This document shows, one piece after another, positions 57,905-64,000 of a stretch of 64,000 nt of DNA. The stretch is from positions 54,439,183 to 54,503,182 of the forward strand of contig OX123182.2 of the NCBI GenBank assembly GCA_944739405.2. The letters run 5' to 3'. The notes under the pieces are model-generated. The model had not been told where the DNA came from, made no database searches, and was given only the letters and a program-made list of their open reading frames with translations. Position 1 is the stretch's first letter. Every line of letters begins with the position of its first letter. The position numbers were made by a program, and so were the translations under genes. The DNA comes from Euclidia mi (taxonomy: Eukaryota; Arthropoda; Insecta; Lepidoptera; Erebidae).

Positions 57905-58923
57905 AAAGTATGTAGGTCCCATTTTGTTCGTTAACTTTTTGCCACCTTGTAGGTAGGGACATGATCCCATTGCTATAGAAATTTTGGGACTTCTGATCAA
58001 AATACCACGACAAGTGGTTTTGGCAGTCCTCTCGTGATGTTAACCTGACACTGCCTAAAGAATTCTGAAGAAACTGAAACAGGTGGAAATCTGAAGGTCA
58101 GGACTATACAGCGGACGCATTAACACCTCCCAGCCAAACTCTCTTAATTTTTGCTGAGTGGCTAAAGATGTGTGAGGTCTAGTGTTATCATGATGAAAAA
58201 CCACACCCCTTCTGTTGATTAATTCCGGCCACTTTCTCTCAACTTCTTGCTTTAATCTCATCAGTTGTTCGCAGTAGAGTTCAGAATCGCTGGTCCTGCC
58301 TGGTGGTAATAGCTCATAATAAATAATGCCCTTCCTATCCCACCACACACACAGCATCTCCTTGTTGCGAGTTAACCCGGGTATCGCCACAGTCTGTGAA
58401 GCCTGACCGGCCTTTGACCACGACCTTTTTCGCACGTTCTTGTCGTACGTGATCCACTTTTCATCACCAATTATCAGCTTCTTAAAAAATGGTGCGGTTT
58501 CATAACGTCGTAATAAAGAATCACAAATGAGTACACGGTTCATTAGGTTTCTTTCAGTGAGCTCGTGAGGTACCCAAATATCGAGCCCTTTTGTGTACCC
58601 AGTTTTTTTCAAATGCGCCCAAACTGTTTTGTGGTTAGTTCCCAGTTCTTCAGCTACGTTGCAACCACTGATATGCCGATCTTGCTCCACTTTTTCAAAA
58701 ATGGCATCCATTTTAGCCGTAATAGGGCGACCAGAGCGACGTGCATGTTTGACATCAAAATTTCCGGATTGAAAACGCTTAAACCAAATTTGTGCTACTC
58801 TCACAGACACTGCACTAGGTCCATAAACATATTAAATTTTTTTCGCGGCTTGCGTTGTATTTTTACCTTTTTTTTGTAGTAAAATTTAAAAATGTATCGA
58901 ATTTCTTCATTAGATTCACTCAT
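57905..58923 (-). pseudogene. Mariner transposase, copy A, frameshifted
   Basis: The minus strand starts MSESNEEIRYIFKFYYKKK at 58923. A frame change and stop in the first 40 codons lead to the long frame 58810-58055 (MSVRVAQIWFKRFQSGNFDV, HARRSGRPIT). Catalytic blocks IGDEKWITYDKN and VVFHHDNTRPHTS give the first two Asp. The third falls in YSPDL, where a likely 7-nt deletion changes the frame so that the DD34D third Asp is lost from the main frame. The C-terminal blocks (RLTSREDCQNH, YSNGIMSLPTRWQKV) are in another frame. Mariner transposases cut and rejoin element ends at TA. This copy cannot do so. Confidence 0.85.
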
Positions 58924-59430
58924 CTTGACAGTACGAAAAACAAATAACAATCACACATTTTCCTAATTTAAATTTGGAATTATGTTCTTTAAAATTTAAA
59001 CTTTCAATGATACCAAAACCAGCCAGATACAAATAGTATAAGCCAAAGAGATCTTATTACAAGTTCATACATACTATAATGCGAAAAGACTTTTCCTCCA
59101 ACCTAATATACCAATCCATCCATTCAGTAGTTTCTGTGAAATTCTTTAAAAGACATAAGTACATTATATACTAACATAAAAACACTCATCAACTTTCGTA
59201 TAGGTTACTTCTTCAGAAAGCCCAATAGACTGACGTGAATATTATAGGTAGGTAGGTATAATCCCAACAGTGTCACGTATTTTATGTAGGTACTTGTATA
59301 CTTAGCATCATCCAACAAAACTAACTCACGACTTATATGGTTTTCTCACAGATTACATGAATTTTCTGTATGTAAAGGGCGGCAAAAATGATCTTTGCCC
59401 GGAGCGGCTAAATAGCTAGATCGGGCCCTG

Positions 59431-59485
59431 CTCCTTGGGAACGTATTGCTGTGGATATAGCTGGACCATTTCCTTTGACAGAAAG
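59431..59485 (+). other. Gypsy integrase spacer between the two inverted hAT-like copies
   Basis: These 55 bases read APWERIAVDIAGPFPLTES-like in the Gypsy pol frame when joined to 54594, beginning with the CTCCTTGG duplication of copy A. The last eight bases, ACAGAAAG (59478-59485), would be the target duplication of copy B and should be found again beyond the window. Confidence 0.85.
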
Positions 59486-59992
59486 CAGGGCCCGATCTAG
59501 CTATTTAGCCGCTCCGGGCAAAGATCATTTTTGCCGCCCTTTACATACAGAAAATTCATGTAATCTGTGAGAAAACCATATAAGTCGTGAGTTAGTTTTG
59601 TTGGATGATGCTAAGTATACAAGTACCTACATAAAATACGTGACACTGTTGGGATTATACCTACCTACCTATAATATTCACGTCAGTCTATTGGGCTTTC
59701 TGAAGAAGTAACCTATACGAAAGTTGATGAGTGTTTTTATGTTAGTATATAATGTACTTATGTCTTTTAAAGAATTTCACAGAAACTACTGAATGGATGG
59801 ATTGGTATATTAGGTTGGAGGAAAAGTCTTTTCGCATTATAGTATGTATGAACTTGTAATAAGATCTCTTTGGCTTATACTATTTGTATCTGGCTGGTTT
59901 TGGTATCATTGAAAGTTTAAATTTTAAAGAACATAATTCCAAATTTAAATTAGGAAAATGTGTGATTGTTATTTGTTTTTCGTACTGTCAAG

Positions 59993-61011
59993 ATGAGTGA
60001 ATCTAATGAAGAAATTCGATACATTTTTAAATTTTACTACAAAAAAAAGGTAAAAATACAACGCAAGCCGCGAAAAAAATTTAATATGTTTATGGACCTA
60101 GTGCAGTGTCTGTGAGAGTAGCACAAATTTGGTTTAAGCGTTTTCAATCCGGAAATTTTGATGTCAAACATGCACGTCGCTCTGGTCGCCCTATTACGGC
60201 TAAAATGGATGCCATTTTTGAAAAAGTGGAGCAAGATCGGCATATCAGTGGTTGCAACGTAGCTGAAGAACTGGGAACTAACCACAAAACAGTTTGGGCG
60301 CATTTGAAAAAAACTGGGTACACAAAAGGGCTCGATATTTGGGTACCTCACGAGCTCACTGAAAGAAACCTAATGAACCGTGTACTCATTTGTGATTCTT
60401 TATTACGACGTTATGAAACCGCACCATTTTTTAAGAAGCTGATAATTGGTGATGAAAAGTGGATCACGTACGACAAGAACGTGCGAAAAAGGTCGTGGTC
60501 AAAGGCCGGTCAGGCTTCACAGACTGTGGCGATACCCGGGTTAACTCGCAACAAGGAGATGCTGTGTGTGTGGTGGGATAGGAAGGGCATTATTTATTAT
60601 GAGCTATTACCACCAGGCAGGACCAGCGATTCTGAACTCTACTGCGAACAACTGATGAGATTAAAGCAAGAAGTTGAGAGAAAGTGGCCGGAATTAATCA
60701 ACAGAAGGGGTGTGGTTTTTCATCATGATAACACTAGACCTCACACATCTTTAGCCACTCAGCAAAAATTAAGAGAGTTTGGCTGGGAGGTGTTAATGCG
60801 TCCGCTGTATAGTCCTGACCTTCAGATTTCCACCTGTTTCAGTTTCTTCAGAATTCTTTAGGCAGTGTCAGGTTAACATCACGAGAGGACTGCCAAAACC
60901 ACTTGTCGTGGTATTTTGATCAGAAGTCCCAAAATTTCTATAGCAATGGGATCATGTCCCTACCTACAAGGTGGCAAAAAGTTAACGAACAAAATGGGAC
61001 CTACATACTTT
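59993..61011 (+). pseudogene. Mariner transposase, copy B, frameshifted
   Basis: This has the same breaks as copy A in mirror position: start at 59993, long frame 60106-60861, and the loss of the third catalytic Asp near 60815-60830 by the same deletion. C-terminal blocks continue to about 61011. Identical lesions in both arms mean they arose before the duplication. Confidence 0.85.
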
Positions 61012-61128
61012 CGTTTTTTTTCTGTTTAAGTAGTATTTATTCATTTTCATAACAATGTACGTAATACTCGTATTATTTAGGTACCACTAAATACCTATTT
61101 AATTAAACTTAACTTAAATTTTAAAATA

Positions 61129-63479
61129 TTATCCTACGTAATATGTATATACAAAACAAACAAAACGAAAAAAGAAAATAATTTTGAGGGCGTCATAAAA
61201 GTCCTTCACATCGCCGTCGACCGGGAGCGTGCCCAGAACGCTGGCAGCATTGCCACGTTGTATGGCAATGCTAAATTTTTGGGCCAAGTACAACCCAGCC
61301 TTCTGGTCACACGAGGCGTCGACCAGTCTGTTTGCGAGATCTCTAAAAAGAGATCTTGCACTTGGACCCCATGGCCCCAACGTTTCGACCCCAAACGGCT
61401 CAAATACGTAATCCCCTACTAGATTTGCGTATTTGCGCCGTTTGAAGATCTCCGCTGTAGCAGCAGCAGCGCCCGCACAACCCGCTGTGCCAGGAAGATG
61501 ATATGGCGCGAGGGTATCGACACACGTTGCGTCCCACACCAAAGGCCTACCCAACTTCCATGGTAGTAAAGACATACCATCTGGTCTTTTGCCATCGTCA
61601 CGTGCCAACCCCTTAGGTTCAAGTTGGGCTGGAACGCCAGCGGTGACAAGAGCCCGGCAAAGTATGTCATTGAGATTGCCGTGTCGTGATATTCGACCTG
61701 CGCTCCTGTTGCATGATAAGCCATGGTGACCAAGGTTGTCGACAGCCTCCCCACAGTGACAGCGATGCGGAGACATGACGCACCCAAACGGAGGCAAGCA
61801 GCGATGCGGAAAGTCGTATCGTCCAACATGGTACCTATGTTAGACGAAGGCAGTGCCTGAAGCCAGAGACCCGATTCCCATTCTCCCACAGCCAGCAAAC
61901 GTGCATGCTGTGCAGTATTGGACGATGTACTTAGGAGATTTTCTCGTACTGCGCTGCAAAGCGGCCCGTCCCACTGCCTCTGAGAGGATAAGTCTCGGGG
62001 TAACTCGGAGTTTGGACAAGCCATTCTCCAAGCATTCACGGCATCGATCACACACGGCACCTCAGAATCAACCAGTGTAGGTGCTAAGATTTACCTGGTC
62101 AATTCTGCAGTGCCGTGGACCGAGGACAGGAATGCTGGTAAGCTCACATCGGAAATTTTGCGAACGCCGAGGCCGCCCAGGCGTACAGGTAAGGACGCCT
62201 GTAGCCACACGCGGTCGTTCAAGGCCACATTTAGAATTTTGCTTATGGTATTTTTAATAATATTGTCAATTTGAAAGAGTGATGATGGGTTTTTCCAAAA
62301 TGGTGAAGATCGAATAGCATGTGTAAATTTAGGCACAAAAAGACAATATCTAATAATAGTGAAAGCCGAGTGAATATTAATTTTGAGTAGTCTATCTGAA
62401 ATTTCACTAAAATTTTGAATTTTTTCATGCAGAAATGAATCGAAATCGTCTAAAATTGGGGACCCAAGGAGGCGAAGAGAACTTTTTTCGATGTGGGTAA
62501 TATTCGGCGCCAGATTTTGGAACTTTGACAGTATGGCAGATTTGTCTAAACTGTTGTTAATAAAAAAATCACATTTGCTTGGGTTGAGTTCTAAACCGAT
62601 TGACAAGAATTTTGATTTCAGTAGTGCTAGATCTTTATAAACTGTCTCAACCCGCCCGCCGAGTGTTCCATCGTCCAGGTACCAGACATTAAATTTTGAA
62701 TTTAACTGGTTGATGATTGGATGAATGGCTAAACTGAAAATTAGTGGTCCAAGAGGGTCACCTTGTTGACAGCCAACAGTGGATTCCAAAAGATTTTCTT
62801 TATATTTTAATTTAGAAGGGTGTCTGTAACACTGCCAAATAAAGTTATAAATTTTGGGTGTTTCTAATTTAACTTGTGTCAACAAGGTGTCCCTGTTCAC
62901 CGAGTTAAAGGCATTTTTCAAATCAACCTTCAGGATAACCTCACCTCCATTACAGCCAAGGTACGTAGACAGGGCATGTATGGCAGTCTCGCAGCCCCCC
63001 TTAGTACCGAAGCCAAGCTGCAGGGGCTGAAATTTACTTGCCAAAGTAGATTTATAATGTCGGCAACATACCTTGGCTGCCATACGCCTGTATGTACTCC
63101 CAACGGCAATGGGACGAATGCCACCGTCTCTCTTCTGTAAGGCACATAAATTAGCGCCATACAAAATATCGACGATGTCATCGTTCACATTGCCGGAGAG
63201 CATGAGGTTGATTAAGGCCGTAAGCTCCCTCAAAAGCGTGTCGCCGGCCGCCCCGGCGCTTGAACACACAAGATCCTTTAGATGTTGTGGTGTCAAGCCG
63301 TCGAGACCACCAGCGGAACTACTTTGGAAGGAGCAAACGGCACCGACCACGTCCTTGGCTGTAATGCTGAGAAAATCAGAATCCATGTTAGGTGGATCAG
63401 GGAAAGAGAGGTTATCCCCTGGCGCTGGATGCTTGCTCTGCAGACTGGCGAGTGTGTTGGCAGAGCAAGGCACCACCAC
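61129..63479 (-). pseudogene. 5'-truncated LINE-D-family element, copy B
   Basis: This is the mirror of 55437-57787, with the same truncation point, in-frame stop (at 62091-62093) and frame change near 61775. It runs on the minus strand from 63479. It carries YLDDGTLGG in the reverse transcriptase and KRPDGM...VWDATC in the endonuclease part. Confidence 0.87.
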
Positions 63480-63630
63480 TTTAGTTAAATGTAAATAAAC
63501 TATGTTAAAAAACGTTTTGAATTTTCTTAAAAAATGCGAAGAATTTTTTTCCCCAACCAATTATTTATTTATTGATATAGTTATGTAGGTACCTTTCAAC
63601 TTTATCATCATCATCATCAACAAGTAGGGC

Positions 63631-63959
63631 TTTCAGTCTCGATGCATTTTCGAGTCCCGGGACAAAAATTTCGAGACTTATATTAATACTTTGAGATAAC
63701 TTATACATGCAAGAAATAGACAGAAATGCCCTCAGTCTGCTGATAAATAGAGTCCAGATCATTCGGTTTAAATGTACTATTAATCAAATCATTTATCCCG
63801 TAAACTGCAATCTAATAAATTTTTTTGAATAATAGTTATTATTCAACTCAAGTCTCGATAGTCTCGATAACTGGAGCTAGCAGTCTCGAGTCTCGAAAAC
63901 ACAACAAAATCGTCGAGACTCTCGAAATTTTCGAGACTGAGACTCTCGGGATGAAAGCC
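63631..63959. repeat. Small CGAGACT-rich inverted-end element, copy B
   Basis: This is the mirror of 54957-55285, with the same inverted ends (GGCTTTCA / TGAAAGCC) and repeated CGAGACT/AGTCTCG words. Confidence 0.45.
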
Positions 63960-64000
63960 AACAACCTATTGCGTCTCACTGCTGCATATTGGCCTCTTTT

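Larger units (their letters stand above)
55355..59106 (-). mobile_element. Mariner transposon, copy A, containing an RLE LINE
   Basis: On the minus strand the 5' end is TTAGGTTGGAGGAAAAGTCT ending at 59106, and the 3' inverted repeat is at 55355 (ATTGGTTGGGGAAAAAAATT). TA is present outside both ends. A transposase pseudogene (57905-58923) runs from the 5' end. The 3' UTR is split by the LINE at 55437-57787. Mirror copy: 59810-63561. Confidence 0.85.
54595..59430 (+). mobile_element. hAT-like composite transposon, copy A, in the Gypsy integrase
   Basis: Ends are CAGGGCCCGATCTA and its reverse complement. The 8-bp CTCCTTGG at 54587-54594 is repeated at 59431-59438, and joining across the insertion restores the Gypsy reading GAPWERIAVDIAGPFP. 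Eight-base duplication and CAGGGC ends are typical of the hAT superfamily. No hAT transposase is present, so it is non-autonomous. About 750-1,100 bases are its own. The rest is a small inverted-end repeat (54957-55285) and a mariner (55355-59106) that itself contains a LINE. Copy B is its inverted twin. Confidence 0.88.
49700..59485 (+). mobile_element. Ty3/Gypsy LTR retrotransposon, 5' LTR through integrase, interrupted at 54595
   Basis: The parts in order are a 5' LTR (49700-50568), primer-binding site, gag, and a pol region with protease, reverse transcriptase, RNase H and integrase zinc-binding region up to 54594. The integrase then resumes for 55 bases (59431-59485) between two inverted hAT-like insertions. 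It continues beyond the window. The target is LINE-F. No 3' LTR is in view, so age cannot be estimated by LTR comparison. Confidence 0.9.
59810..63561 (+). mobile_element. Mariner transposon, copy B, containing an RLE LINE
   Basis: TTAGGTTGGAGGAAAAGTCT starts at 59810 after TA (59808-59809). The 3' inverted repeat ends at 63561 (CCCCAACCAAT) before TA. This is the mirror of 55355-59106. The LINE lies between about 61080 and 63479. Confidence 0.85.
54916..64000. repeat. 9-kb palindrome: inverted copies of the hAT-like composite
   Basis: Bases 54916-59430 and 59486-64000 (4,515 each) mirror each other about 59458. Every open frame in one arm has an identical-length, identical-protein partner in the other at coordinates summing to 118,916. 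The outermost and innermost bases also agree. The central 55 bases are Gypsy sequence. The right arm runs off the window, so the left-arm piece 54595-54915 has no partner in view. Confidence 0.95.
59486..64000 (-). mobile_element. hAT-like composite transposon, copy B (partial, inverted)
   Basis: It starts with CAGGGCCCGATCTAGCTATT, the same end sequence that closes copy A, and repeats that copy in reverse. The far end, expected at about 64,321, is outside the window. It is at least 4,515 bases long, with the same nested mariner and LINE at mirror positions. Confidence 0.9.

Overview
The window looks like gene-poor, AT-rich insect nuclear DNA, most likely from a moth or butterfly. That reading rests on recognised repeats: RTE, CR1/Jockey-like and ORF1+ORF2 LINEs, tRNA-headed SINEs, a RTE-type 3' tail with CAT/ATG microsatellites, mariner, and a 3' tail family with a TACCCCTTCGGGGATAAAAGGCGTGA-like end. 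There are no operons, CRISPR arrays or bacterial signals. The species cannot be named from the sequence.

Layout. 1-3.1 kb: the last two exons of one probable host gene (Cys-rich, GPI-anchor-like tail, + strand), with a tRNA-derived SINE in the intron. 3.1-9.96 kb: intergenic. 9.97-14.5 kb: a DNA-transposon-like unit with inverted ends and a TATT target duplication, filled by a decayed minus-strand RTE LINE. 14.5-20.1 kb: two flanks rich in a CATTTGACAAA motif around a minus-strand LINE (LINE-A) whose 983-aa ORF2 is intact. 20.1-25.9 kb: retroposon fragments, a GC-rich 0.7-kb retroposon with a target duplication, and a 395-bp TGTTA microsatellite. 25.9-32.5 kb: a decayed CR1/Jockey-like LINE (LINE-B) holding a SINE and a full-length but broken LINE (LINE-C) with a 14-bp target duplication. 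32.5-37.7 kb: intergenic with small retroposon pieces. 37.8-40.8 kb: a minus-strand LINE (LINE-D) of the restriction-like-endonuclease type, nearly intact except for two stop codons. 40.9-45.5 kb: LINE-E, related to LINE-A, with intact ORF1 and broken ORF2. 46.1 kb: a THAP zinc-finger fragment. 47.2-49.7 kb: LINE-F, CR1/Jockey-like. 49.7-54.6 kb: a Ty3/Gypsy LTR element inserted in LINE-F.

The most striking structure is 54.6-64 kb. The Gypsy integrase region is interrupted by a 4,836-bp element with hAT-like ends (CAGGGCCCGATCTA) and an 8-bp target duplication. Inside it sits a mariner, and inside the mariner 3' UTR sits a 5'-truncated LINE of the LINE-D family. Fifty-five bases of Gypsy sequence later the same composite begins again in the opposite orientation. 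The two copies mirror each other over at least 4,515 bp with no length change, making a palindrome of about 9 kb. Together with LINE-F this is a five-level nest: LINE-F, Gypsy, hAT-like, mariner, LINE.

Except for the terminal exons of the host gene, every coding region recognised is transposon-derived. Only two transposon ORFs besides gag look unbroken: LINE-A ORF2 (which lacks one endonuclease aspartate) and LINE-E ORF1.
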